A stretch of 64,000 nt of DNA, taken from Syntrophaceae bacterium (GTDB lineage Bacteria; Desulfobacterota; Syntrophia; Syntrophales; PHBD01). The notes below the pieces were generated by a model. It ran no database searches, had not been told where the DNA came from, and worked only from the letters and a program-made list of their open reading frames with translations. Made by a program: the position numbers and the translations under genes. The DNA lies in contig JABLXX010000001.1 in NCBI GenBank assembly GCA_013177825.1, positions 1,061,238-1,125,237 on the forward strand. Direction: 5' to 3'. The first letter of the stretch is position 1. Every line of letters begins with the position of its first letter. Of this stretch, positions 8,787 through 17,750 are shown in pieces.

Positions 8787-9596
8787 ATGATCATGAGAAA
8801 ATGTAGCTTTTGGGGCGTCCTTTTTTCCCTGATCATATCGCTCACACTTTCCCTCCCATCTTCTGCGTCCTCCTATGAACGGGAAATTGCCAACCTGTCT
8901 TCCATCATCGTTTCCAGCATCAGCAAATCCGGGAAAAAATCGATCGCGGTGGTCGATTTTACCGACCTTCAGGGCCAGGTAAACGAACTCGGAAGATTCA
9001 TTGCCGAGGAAATGTCCGGCAACATAACTTCTCAGTCTCCCAAATTCGACGTTCTTGACCGTAATCACATCAAGCGGCTCCTTGAAGAGCAGAAGCTTTC
9101 AATGTCGGGTCTGATGGATCCGAATGCAATCAGGAAAATCGGTAAACTGGCAGGCGCTGACGTCATCATTACCGGGACCATTACACCCTTCGGCGACAGC
9201 ATCCGCGTTTCTTGCAAGGCCATTGATACAAAGAGCGCCAAGGTGGTTGGATCAGCACGCGGAGACATTGCAAAGACGGCAACCATCGCCGACTTGATCA
9301 AGCTAGGCGTAACGACCTCCCGGCCTTCCCAGGAGCCGGTGAAGCAGCCGGCGTCCTCCAGGATCTTCAATAAACCCCTGTACCGCGGGTATCGCGTCGA
9401 CATCTGTCTGCACTGGAGCCGATTGTGCCAAAAACCCGCTGCCGACCGCTTCTGCCAACTCAATGGATTCAGGGAGGCCAGGACATGGAAGATCGCCTAC
9501 GATATCGGGTACATGACCCCTACCTACGTGATCGGAGACGACAAAACCTGTGGGATAAGGGGCTGCGACGGATTTGAAGTTATCGAGTGTGAGTGA
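8787..9596 (+). CDS. exported CsgG/FlgO-domain protein with Cys-rich C-terminal domain
   Basis: 269 aa. Start at ATG 8787 with AGGAG 8 nt upstream. N-terminal signal peptide (hydrophobic core, then SSASS). Residues ~45-180 form a CsgG/FlgO-type domain: SIAVVDFTDLQG, FDVLDRNHIKRLLEEQKL, LAGADVIITGTITPFG. The last ~70 residues form a separate domain with six Cys, beginning GYRVDICLHWSRLC and ending GCDGFEVIEC. A similar tail is found in other secreted bacterial proteins but I cannot name it. It is the first gene after the intron stump, and other CsgG/FlgO-like genes lie at 40-43 kb. Probably a periplasmic or outer-membrane protein. Confidence 0.75.
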   Translation: MIMRKCSFWGVLFSLIISLTLSLPSSASSYEREIANLSSIIVSSISKSGKKSIAVVDFTDLQGQVNELGRFIAEEMSGNITSQSPKFDVLDRNHIKRLLEEQKLSMSGLMDPNAIRKIGKLAGADVIITGTITPFGDSIRVSCKAIDTKSAKVVGSARGDIAKTATIADLIKLGVTTSRPSQEPVKQPASSRIFNKPLYRGYRVDICLHWSRLCQKPAADRFCQLNGFREARTWKIAYDIGYMTPTYVIGDDKTCGIRGCDGFEVIECE

Positions 9597-9599
9597 CAA

Positions 9600-9837
9600 A
9601 GCCGTTTCACTGGGTGACAGGTCTCCCCAACCCCTGCTCCGGAATCGGCAGGGATGACCCCGAATGCTGGCGGCGTAGTCCAGATTGTGCATGATGGACG
9701 GCGTTGGTCAGGGCGACAGTCAGGATGGTGTCATCCATGAACCGGCAGCCCGGTGAGAATAGCGGGATCCCGGTGATCTTGATCGGCCTGTATGCGCAGA
9801 CGGACCCGATGATGTCTCCGGCGATGTCTCCGAGCAT
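9600..9837 (-). pseudogene. ADP-ribosylglycohydrolase fragment (frameshifted)
   Basis: Reading from 9837 downward, the minus strand encodes MLGDIAGDIIGSV, IPLFSPGCRFMDDTILTVAL, the classic N-terminus of ADP-ribosylglycohydrolases (DraG/ARH family) with the metal-binding DDT. After about 40 residues the match moves to another frame (DYAASIRGH, RSRGWGD) and then ends. Only about a quarter of a normal ~260-300 aa protein is left. It lies between two exported-protein genes on the opposite strand. Confidence 0.75.
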
Positions 9838-10066
9838 GGCAAGCATCCGGGTTGAGACCGCGACAGAACTCCAACACCGATTGCTGTACAAGATTTGAAA
9901 ACAGGTTCATTCCGAGATTGAAACATGCCCTTGGAAAAAGTTTTGATATCATGCTCGGCATCGGATTTCTGCTCATTCGATAGCGGAAAGATTATGCCGG
10001 AATAAAGGAAGATTCCAAATATGACTGCCTGCCAGGTTTTGTTACTCCCAGGGGGAGGGAAAAGCC

Positions 10067-13042
10067 ATGAAGATGTGCACACCAGTCGCCTTGCTCCTCG
10101 CCATTCTGATTACTTGTCCTGGTTCTTCCCCGTCCGCTGACGCGCAGGGCCTGCCATCCGAAATCGGAGCGGAAATTGCAGTCGGCAGGAATCTGACAAA
10201 CGATGACTGCAAGCTGCGGCGCATCCAGCCGGCAGACTGGGGAGGCGACGCGGAGCGATATGCACTTTTTTGCGAGGGGTGGTCGCAACAGAGCGGGCAG
10301 ATGATCGTATTGCGCTCCGATTCGCGGCTGAGCGCATGGTGGCTGGAGGAAAGCGGCTGGGCCCAGGTCATCCTTGCGGCTGGAGACTGTGAGCCGCCAA
10401 AGGCCGAAGCCAATGTCAGTGATCTCAAGGTGGCGGCTCGCCTTTGCCGGCATAGGCTCGGCTGGCGCCAGATCATGCTGGTGGCGAAGTCCGAATCCGG
10501 CACCTATGTCGCGAATTTTCTGCCCAACAACGCACCTTTGATCGAGCGTGCCCTGCTGACCGCCACTGGAAAGAATGCCCCGGAGACTTCCGCAACGCAG
10601 GGAAGGAAAATGATCAGCCTGAGGGCGTTGGAAGAGCTCATCGGGAAGGATTCCGAGCTGCCGTCGATCCGGGAGATCGGGAGTATCTTCGAGTTGAGCA
10701 GGCTGGCCCACTATCAGCATGAAGCTCGGTTCTACCGAACAGCAGAGTTGACATGGCTTCGGGTCCTGGCGGCCCAGGAACGCCTCTTCGGGCTGGACAG
10801 CCCCGCGCTCGCCATGACGCTGCTGAACATGTCCCATCCCATTCGGAACCAGCGCCGTCTGGACGACGCCCTGGCGTTCACGAAAAGGGCCGAGCCACTC
10901 GTGCGGAAGTCCCATAATCCCGTCCTGACCTCCCAATTATACAACCACTTTGCGTTCGACGCGCAATGGCGCAGAAACTATACAGCGGCCATCACGTTCA
11001 ATCAGGATGCGATTGCCGCCTTGCCGGATGCCTGGCCGGGCTCGTCGGGCTGGCTGGCCGAAGTGTACTTCAGCCTGTCCATCGCCCAGTATGCAACCAA
11101 AGATTACAAAGCGGCCGAAAAGGCGGCACGTAATTCACTCTCGCGCTACATCAAAGCCCAGGGCCCTGACAGTGGGTGGACCAATCGGGTCCGCATGCAA
11201 CTTGCGAGAATCCTGACGGCACAAAAGAATTTCGATGAGGCGGAATCCCACCTGAAAGATGCTCTTCCCTCCGCGGAACGGATGTTCGGCCGGACGATCT
11301 GGTGGGCAAATGCGAAGGTTTTGGAGGCCGGCCTTGCACGGGCGAAGGACGACCCGGACAGGGCCCTGGGTGCATACCGTGCCTTTGCCTCCGTCGCGGC
11401 GCGTGAACCATTCGCATGTTTCTACGGTCCTTGCCTCAGTCCGTATGTCGATCTGCTCATCACCCGAGCCGGCAATGATCCCGATCAAGCTCAAGGCGTT
11501 CTGAGCGAGGCGTTTTCGGCGGTCCAACTGTTCGATTTCCCTGTCGTCAGTACTGCGATCCAGCATCTGACCGCTCGAATCAGCGCCGAGGATCCGGAGC
11601 TTGCGGCCTTCACGCGTGAGCAGCAGGACCTGGCGGAACAGCAGACAAACCTCCGGGCGCAGTTGATGGTGGAGTCCAGAAAAGCGGCAAAAAATCGCTC
11701 CCCAAAAAGAGAGCAATCCATTGAGAGCAAAATCCACAAGTTGCAGGAAAAAATCGACGAACAGGAGCCGAAGCTGCAGGACCGCTTTCCCAAATATGCT
11801 CAACTCGTTTCCCGAAGGCCTGTCGATGCTCGATCGATTGACGAGATCCTGCAGCCTGACGAGGCTCTCCTGTACATGTCTCACGTCGGCGACAAGGGGT
11901 ACACCTTCCTGCTGCACCGGAACAGTCTGAAAATCCACACCGTCAATCTGTCGCGAGAGCAACTCCGGCAGAAAGTAACCGCGTTGCGCAGCGGGTTAAC
12001 CGTGGAGGCCGGCCACATGCGTCCCTTCGACACGGCGTTGGCGCATGCGCTCTACCGTGACCTCGTGGGATCTCTCCTGGATTCCCCGGGACCGGTTCGC
12101 CGTTTGGTTGTCATTCCGGCAGGACCGCTGCTCAGCCTCCCGCCTGACGTCCTGGTGTCCGGTGAACCGGGTACGGACGGAAAGATCCCCTGGCTGGCCC
12201 GTCGGTTCAGTATCCTGGTCGTCCCGGACGTGCGGGCTTTCGTGAACTTGCGCGGCATGGGCAAGCCGCCGTCGTCCGCTTCCGGGTTTCTTGGCATTGG
12301 CAATCCGAGATTTGACGCAGGCCAATCCGGCCCGGCGCTTTCAGGCAGGGCAAGCAATACCGGTGCAATGAGCAGGGGAATTCATCTTGTTTCTGCAAGC
12401 AAGGAGTTTCACGGAACTTCCTGCGCAGAAAAGTTGGACGTCCGCGCCCAGGTCGCGCGGCTGGCACCACTCCCCGAGTCTGATGACGAGGTGCGGGTCA
12501 TGTCTTCATCCCTTGGTCATGGGAAGGCTGTGGTGCTTCTGGACGAGAAGGCGACCAAATCGGGACTCCGCAAGGCGAACCCGGAGACGTGGGGAATTGT
12601 TGCCTTCGCCACCCATGGGCTGCTGCCGGACGACCTCTACTGCGAGAACGAGCCCTCACTTGCTTTGGCGCCTGGCCCCGCCGGCGACCTTCATGACGAC
12701 GGTTTGCTCCGTGCGAGCGAGATCGCCACGATGCGCCTCCATGCTACACTGGTGATCCTTTCAGCCTGCAATACGGCAGGAGCGGACGGACGACTGGGCG
12801 GGGAGAGCCTTTCCGGGTTGGTCAGGGCCTTTTTCTATGCGGGTGCGCGAAATGTGCTCGCAACACACTGGTCGATAGCTTCCCGGCCCACGGTCGATCT
12901 CATGAAGGAGATGGCAAGACGTCGAGAGCAGGGGATGAACTGGCCGGAGGCTCTGACGGAAAGCAAGTTGCGGATGATGGACGATCCCGCAACGTCCCAT
13001 CCTTTCTTCTGGGGGGCATTCAGCCTGGTTGGGGGTGGCTGA
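10067..13042 (+). CDS. exported TPR-CHAT protein (caspase-like protease domain)
   Basis: 991 aa. A signal peptide (residues ~1-25) is followed by a ~150-residue N-terminal region of unknown fold. A TPR-type helical repeat block (~220-480) and a coiled coil (~520-570) come next. The C-terminal CHAT domain (~600-991) has the His-Cys dyad in FATHG (His850) and LSACNTAG (Cys901), and the usual GGESLSGLVRAFF and WPEALTESKL segments. CHAT proteins are caspase/separase-like peptidases or their inactive relatives; the TPRs would bind a partner. The signal peptide points to a periplasmic or exported role, unlike the cytosolic CHAT proteases of defence systems. The substrate is unknown. It is the last gene before the right att-like repeat. 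Confidence 0.88.
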   Translation: MKMCTPVALLLAILITCPGSSPSADAQGLPSEIGAEIAVGRNLTNDDCKLRRIQPADWGGDAERYALFCEGWSQQSGQMIVLRSDSRLSAWWLEESGWAQVILAAGDCEPPKAEANVSDLKVAARLCRHRLGWRQIMLVAKSESGTYVANFLPNNAPLIERALLTATGKNAPETSATQGRKMISLRALEELIGKDSELPSIREIGSIFELSRLAHYQHEARFYRTAELTWLRVLAAQERLFGLDSPALAMTLLNMSHPIRNQRRLDDALAFTKRAEPLVRKSHNPVLTSQLYNHFAFDAQWRRNYTAAITFNQDAIAALPDAWPGSSGWLAEVYFSLSIAQYATKDYKAAEKAARNSLSRYIKAQGPDSGWTNRVRMQLARILTAQKNFDEAESHLKDALPSAERMFGRTIWWANAKVLEAGLARAKDDPDRALGAYRAFASVAAREPFACFYGPCLSPYVDLLITRAGNDPDQAQGVLSEAFSAVQLFDFPVVSTAIQHLTARISAEDPELAAFTREQQDLAEQQTNLRAQLMVESRKAAKNRSPKREQSIESKIHKLQEKIDEQEPKLQDRFPKYAQLVSRRPVDARSIDEILQPDEALLYMSHVGDKGYTFLLHRNSLKIHTVNLSREQLRQKVTALRSGLTVEAGHMRPFDTALAHALYRDLVGSLLDSPGPVRRLVVIPAGPLLSLPPDVLVSGEPGTDGKIPWLARRFSILVVPDVRAFVNLRGMGKPPSSASGFLGIGNPRFDAGQSGPALSGRASNTGAMSRGIHLVSASKEFHGTSCAEKLDVRAQVARLAPLPESDDEVRVMSSSLGHGKAVVLLDEKATKSGLRKANPETWGIVAFATHGLLPDDLYCENEPSLALAPGPAGDLHDDGLLRASEIATMRLHATLVILSACNTAGADGRLGGESLSGLVRAFFYAGARNVLATHWSIASRPTVDLMKEMARRREQGMNWPEALTESKLRMMDDPATSHPFFWGAFSLVGGG

Positions 13043-13075
13043 AGGCAAAGACTTGAATCGGGAGACGAACAAAAA

Positions 13076-13099
13076 GGGAGGCCGGACATATAGCCTCCC
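13076..13099 (+). terminator. hairpin after the CHAT gene
   Basis: GGGAGGC (13076-13082) and GCCTCCC (13093-13099) can pair around a 10-nt loop, about 35 bp after the CHAT stop. There is no downstream T-run, so it is a weak terminator candidate. Confidence 0.4.
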
Positions 13100-13100
13100 C

Positions 13101-13172
13101 GGTGGTTCGAATTCATCCCTGCTACCAATCGAATCAGGGGCTTAAGCGGATCGTTTAAGCCCCTTTGATTTG
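13101..13172 (+). repeat. right copy of att-like direct repeat (decayed tRNA 3' end)
   Basis: Begins GGTGGTTCGAAT like the tRNA T-arm, but the T-stem no longer pairs. It continues with TGCTACCAATCGAATCAGGGG and a terminator-like stem (GGGGCTTAA 13137-13145 with TTAAGCCCC 13155-13163), then TTTGATTTGCCGTG. It is in the same orientation as 2992-3064. No tRNA 5' half is present, so it is a 3' fragment as expected at the distal end of a tRNA-integrated element. Confidence 0.65.
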
Positions 13173-13641
13173 CCGTGTCATCATCCTGCTGCCGGGCGTC
13201 TCCTTTTCGGCCTTCCCGATCAGCGAAAAGACGGTTCATCCTTCCGGCCGGTCCCCCAGGTCATGGATTCACCGTCTGATCGTGGATGCCAGCGGCGTCA
13301 CTCGAGTTGCTCTCGAAATTCTTTTCATCCATGCGTTGACATCCGCTTCCTTTTTTTTTTACACTGATGCCGCCCGCAGGCCGCCGGCAAGCCGCTTTCC
13401 CCTGGCGGCGGTTGTTTTGCCGCGCGGTCTCTGCCCGATGTACAGCCAAGGCCGATCGTGACCCGTGATGTTACAGCTTCCAGCGACAGGTCCGGCCGAG
13501 TTCTCATTCAAATTTTCAAGACAAAGAAGAAAGATCGCGAAGACGGTGCGAACCTGCAATGTCTGCCGCGACGGAAGATTCTGTCTAGCGGTGTGCTGAA
13601 AAGCTCGTTTTGCGACAGTCCGATAAACCGGGGGTAGAATC
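13173..13641. other. intergenic region before the autotransporter
   Basis: About 470 bp with no convincing gene. It contains a run of about 10 T near 13350-13360. A purine-rich GGGGGTAGAATC lies directly before the autotransporter ATG and is its likely ribosome site. Confidence 0.45.
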
Positions 13642-16600
13642 ATGAGTGTTATTCATCTGCGGGAGCGCGTGGGCCGAAACGTCTTTTCCCTGAGACCGGG
13701 GAGCCGGCCGGGGGTGCAGATCCTTTGCGCCGTTCTCATCGTGCTGGCCGGTACGGTCATGACGGCGCAAGCCGCTACGAAGCTCGTGCCGGACACGAAT
13801 TACTCCGATATTATCATGAACATTTATGACGACAGTTACGCGGACGATGATCCTTATACAAATCAAGGGATCATTAACGTCTACAGCACACTGGACAACT
13901 ACGGCACGTTTCGCAATGAGCCGGATGCCCTGCTTCGCAACTACGGCACGCTGCGCAGCGATACCGGCGCCACGCTGCACAACCGGTCGGGAAGCAGGCT
14001 GTTCAATGAATCAGGCGGTACGCTGATCAACCGTACGGGCGGTACACTGAACAACTCCGGCGAGTTCGTCAACACAGGCACGGCGACCAACTCCGGTGCA
14101 CTGGTCAACTCGGGCGATTTGACGAACAAGCTGCACGGGACGCTGAACAACAACTCCGGCGCCACGCTGACCAACGATGCAACCGGGACGCTGACCAACC
14201 TCGGCACAATAAACAATTCCGGAACGCTGACCAACCTCGGCGTTTTCGGCGGCTCGGGAACCATCGTCAACGACGGGGGCACCATCGACAATTCCGGCAC
14301 GTCCATGTCCATCACGACCCTGGTCGTGAATACGGGCAAGACGGGCATTGTCACCGGTTCAACCCCGACCACCGTCTCAACGGGCAACGTGAGCGGTACC
14401 CTGAACCACACGGGGAGCGGCGGCCTTTCCTTTACCATCCTCAACCTGGATGGCGGCGTCTTCAACAACAACGGCAGCGGCGGTACGAACATCGGAACCG
14501 CAGCCGTTGCCGACGGCTACACGGGCACCATCGGGGGCACGGGGCCCATCGGGCTGACCGCGGCCAATGTGGACGGAACGCTCAATGTCACCGCCGTTCT
14601 CTCCGGTACGGACTCCCTCACGAAGACGGGCACGGGCACGCTGACGCTATCCGGCGACAACACCTACACCGGGGGCACGAACATCAATGATGGAACAATC
14701 AGCGTGGGCAGCGACGGCAATCTCGGCGACGCTTCAGGAGCGCTTACCTTCGGCGGCGGTACCCTCAAGGTGACAAACAGTTTTACGACGAACCGGTCCG
14801 TCGCGCTGGACAGCAGCGGCGGCACGTTTGACACGAACGGCAACAGCCTGACCCTGTCCGGGGTCGCCTCCGGCACGGGCTCCCTTCATAAAAGCGGCGA
14901 CGGCACCCTCACGCTCACCAGCGCCAACACCTATACCGGGGGCACGACCGTGAGCACGGGAACGCTCGCCCTCTCGGGAGCCGGCACCCTGGGCGATGCG
15001 ACGGGGAGTACAACGGTGTCGGGAGGCACCCTCGATCTGGGAACGACCACCCAGACGCAGGCGGAACTCAGGCAGTCCGGCGGAACGGTGCAGAACGGAA
15101 CCATGAATGTCACGACCTATCAGATGACCGGCGGGACGCTTTCGTCGGACGCAACGGTCTGTGCCGCATCCGGCTTTGACATGCAGGCCGGCACCGTGAA
15201 CGGCGTTCTCTCCGGTACGGGCTCGCTCACCAAGACGGGCCCGGGCGAACTGACCCTGTCCGGCACGAATACCTACACCGGCGGAACGAACGTCAACGGC
15301 GGGACGGTCAGCGTGGGCAGAGACGACAATCTCGGGGATGCAACGGGAGGGCTCGCCTTTGACGGCGGCACCCTCAAGGCGACCGGCAGCTTTTCGACGG
15401 GCCGGTCCGTCATGCTGGGCAGTGGCGGCGGCACCATCGACACGAACGGCAACGACCTGACCATAAACGGGGATATTTCGGGTACGGGCTCCCTCACCAA
15501 AGAAGACGGCGGCAAGCTCATCCTCACCGGCACGAACACCTACACCGGCGGTACGAGCATCAACGGCGGGACCGTCAGCGTGAGCAGAGACGAAAATCTC
15601 GGCGATGCATCGGGGGCGCTCACCTTCGGCGGGGGCACCCTCGAGGTGACGAGCGGCTTTACGATGAACCGGTCCGTTGCGTTGAACAGCGGCGGCGGCA
15701 CCATCGACACGAACGGCAGCGACCTGACCATATGCGGGGATATTTCGGGTACGGGCTCCCTCACCAAGGAAGACGGCGGCAAGCTCATCCTCACCGGCAC
15801 CAACACCTACACCGGCGGCACGACCGTCAACGGGGGCATTCTGCAGGGCGATACGGCAAGCCTTCAGGGCGATATCACCAACAACAGCCAGGTAACCTTC
15901 GACCAGGAATCGACGGGCACGTACGCCGGGAACATGAGCGGCACGGGCTCCCTCGTCAAGGAAGGCGACGGCATCCTCGTTCTCACCGGCATCAACACCT
16001 ATGCAGGAGGCACCTTCGTGGACCACGGCGCTCTCGCCGTGGAAGGCAGCATAACGGGCGATCTCGCTATCGGCGCATCGGGCACCCTCATGGGCAACGG
16101 CACGATCACCGGCAACACCGTGAATTCCGGCACCCTCGCCCCGGGGAACTCCATCGGAACCCTGACGATCGCCGGCGACTACACCCACAACGCCGGTGCC
16201 GTCTATGCCGTAGAGGTCAACGCGGCCGGCGAGTCGGACCGGCTCGTCGTCACCGGGACAGCCACCCTGAACGGCGGGACGGTATCCGTTCTGGCCGGCT
16301 CGGGGCAGTATTTCATGAATACGACCTACACGATCCTCTCCGCCGGGAGCGTCGTGGGTACGTTTGACAGCGTCACGAGCAACCTGGCTTTTCTCACCCC
16401 GTCGCTGAGTTACGACGCCGCGAACGTTTACCTGCTCTTGACCAGGAACTCCACCCGCTTCGCCGATGTGGCCCTCACCCCCAATCAGTATGCCGTTGCC
16501 TCGGCCCTCGATCGCGGCACTCCAGCCGCTGCCGGCGATATGGTCACGGTATACAACAACCTCCTGGGTCTATCCGCCGCAGGGGCGAGAAGCGCCTACA

Positions 16601-17670
16601 ACCATACGGGCGGCCTTTCGCACATATCTCTTGCAGAGGCGACATTCTTCTCTTTCAACCGGTATGTCAGCGCCCTCGCCGGGCGCATGGAAGGCTTCGG
16701 CGCGGGAGGATCGTCGCTTGCCGGTTCGGGAAACGTACTTCTGGCCTTCCGGGAGGATGCGGGAAGCGATGCGGGAAACACCCTCCTGGCCGCCATCAAA
16801 AGTGCTAACAGTGGAAACACAAACAGCGGGGATTTTTCACCCTGGGGACTCTGGGCAAAGGGATACGGCAACCTGGGAGAACGCCGGGGGGATGACATTT
16901 CGACGAGGTATGACTACCGCGGCGGGGGGCTGGTCGTCGGCTTCGACGGGAAGGTGAGCGAGAAGCTGCTTCTGGGTGCATCCGCTGGCTACTCCTATAC
17001 GAAGGTGAACATGAAGAACCTGAACGACGACATCAGGGTGGCAGGCTATCAGGGGTCACTTTACGGAGCATACGATGTGGATCCCTGGTATGTTCACGGT
17101 CTTGTCGCCTACGGCTTCAACCGCTACGACACGACCCGCAACATCATCTTCGGAACCATCGCCAGGACCGCCCATGCCGGCTATGGCGGTCACAGCCTGA
17201 GCGGCTATGGCGAGGCGGGTTACCGCTTCCGGATCGGCACGGTCAGCGTCATCCCGACGGCCTCTTTGCAGGCGGGATCGCTCTGGCGCAATGCCTTCAC
17301 GGAGACGGACGCCGGGGCGCTCGGTCTCGCTGCGGACAGCGACCGGATGTCGTCGCTGATCGGTTCCCTGGGAGTCGGGCTGAAGAAGGAATTCAGGATG
17401 GAGAACGGTTCCATCACCCCGGAGATCCGGGTCCGGTGGCTCCATGAGTTTGTTGACGGCGACTATACGCTCGATGCCTCCTTTACGGATGATCCCGTTT
17501 CCACCTTCAGTGTCAGGGGCGACAGGGTGCAGCAGGACAGCGCGGTCATCGGTTTCGGGCTGAGCTGGGAGATCGGGAAGAGCTTCGATCTTGCCCTGTC
17601 CTACGATGCCACTCTGTCGGGAGACAGCACGGAGCACAGCGGGACGGCAGGAATCCGGTACGAGTGGTGA
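13642..17670 (+). CDS. autotransporter with PATR repeats (type Va secretion)
   Basis: 1342 aa. Extended signal peptide ending near TAQA (about residue 45). The passenger (~46-1000) starts with low-complexity Asn/Gly/Thr repeats such as LTNLGTINNSG. It continues with passenger-associated transport repeats of the type GTGSLTKTG-LTLSG-NTYTGGT-NGGT. The C-terminal autotransporter beta-barrel (~1060-1342) contains WGLWAKGYGN and ends IRYEW with a terminal aromatic residue. The passenger should form a beta-helix on the cell surface, for adhesion or biofilm. No protease, lipase or RGD motif was noticed. Monocistronic, immediately right of the att-like repeat. Confidence 0.93.
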   Translation: MSVIHLRERVGRNVFSLRPGSRPGVQILCAVLIVLAGTVMTAQAATKLVPDTNYSDIIMNIYDDSYADDDPYTNQGIINVYSTLDNYGTFRNEPDALLRNYGTLRSDTGATLHNRSGSRLFNESGGTLINRTGGTLNNSGEFVNTGTATNSGALVNSGDLTNKLHGTLNNNSGATLTNDATGTLTNLGTINNSGTLTNLGVFGGSGTIVNDGGTIDNSGTSMSITTLVVNTGKTGIVTGSTPTTVSTGNVSGTLNHTGSGGLSFTILNLDGGVFNNNGSGGTNIGTAAVADGYTGTIGGTGPIGLTAANVDGTLNVTAVLSGTDSLTKTGTGTLTLSGDNTYTGGTNINDGTISVGSDGNLGDASGALTFGGGTLKVTNSFTTNRSVALDSSGGTFDTNGNSLTLSGVASGTGSLHKSGDGTLTLTSANTYTGGTTVSTGTLALSGAGTLGDATGSTTVSGGTLDLGTTTQTQAELRQSGGTVQNGTMNVTTYQMTGGTLSSDATVCAASGFDMQAGTVNGVLSGTGSLTKTGPGELTLSGTNTYTGGTNVNGGTVSVGRDDNLGDATGGLAFDGGTLKATGSFSTGRSVMLGSGGGTIDTNGNDLTINGDISGTGSLTKEDGGKLILTGTNTYTGGTSINGGTVSVSRDENLGDASGALTFGGGTLEVTSGFTMNRSVALNSGGGTIDTNGSDLTICGDISGTGSLTKEDGGKLILTGTNTYTGGTTVNGGILQGDTASLQGDITNNSQVTFDQESTGTYAGNMSGTGSLVKEGDGILVLTGINTYAGGTFVDHGALAVEGSITGDLAIGASGTLMGNGTITGNTVNSGTLAPGNSIGTLTIAGDYTHNAGAVYAVEVNAAGESDRLVVTGTATLNGGTVSVLAGSGQYFMNTTYTILSAGSVVGTFDSVTSNLAFLTPSLSYDAANVYLLLTRNSTRFADVALTPNQYAVASALDRGTPAAAGDMVTVYNNLLGLSAAGARSAYNHTGGLSHISLAEATFFSFNRYVSALAGRMEGFGAGGSSLAGSGNVLLAFREDAGSDAGNTLLAAIKSANSGNTNSGDFSPWGLWAKGYGNLGERRGDDISTRYDYRGGGLVVGFDGKVSEKLLLGASAGYSYTKVNMKNLNDDIRVAGYQGSLYGAYDVDPWYVHGLVAYGFNRYDTTRNIIFGTIARTAHAGYGGHSLSGYGEAGYRFRIGTVSVIPTASLQAGSLWRNAFTETDAGALGLAADSDRMSSLIGSLGVGLKKEFRMENGSITPEIRVRWLHEFVDGDYTLDASFTDDPVSTFSVRGDRVQQDSAVIGFGLSWEIGKSFDLALSYDATLSGDSTEHSGTAGIRYEW
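14605..15834 (+). repeat. 267-bp tandem repeats in the autotransporter passenger
   Basis: Units encoding 89 aa start at GGT codons 14605, 15214, 15481 and 15748, the last truncated. 15214-15480 and 15481-15747 are directly adjacent and the most alike; 14605-14871 is the same length but more diverged and separated by a different block. Each unit runs from GTGSL to the next GDIS or similar. Such in-frame units can expand or contract by recombination. Confidence 0.85.
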
Positions 17671-17750
17671 GGAATGCTTCCAACGGGTACGGCCCCCTGC
17701 AACCACTCCATTGTGCGTCTCTCAAGACAGTGAGTGGCGACTTGCTTCCC

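Noticed and set aside
13101..13172. A second complete tRNA gene
   Set aside because: Only the 3' portion is recognisable and the T-stem does not pair; no anticodon arm precedes it.
14734..16188. Long minus-strand frame with periodic sequence inside the autotransporter
   Set aside because: Its periodicity only mirrors the 267-bp repeats of the real gene.
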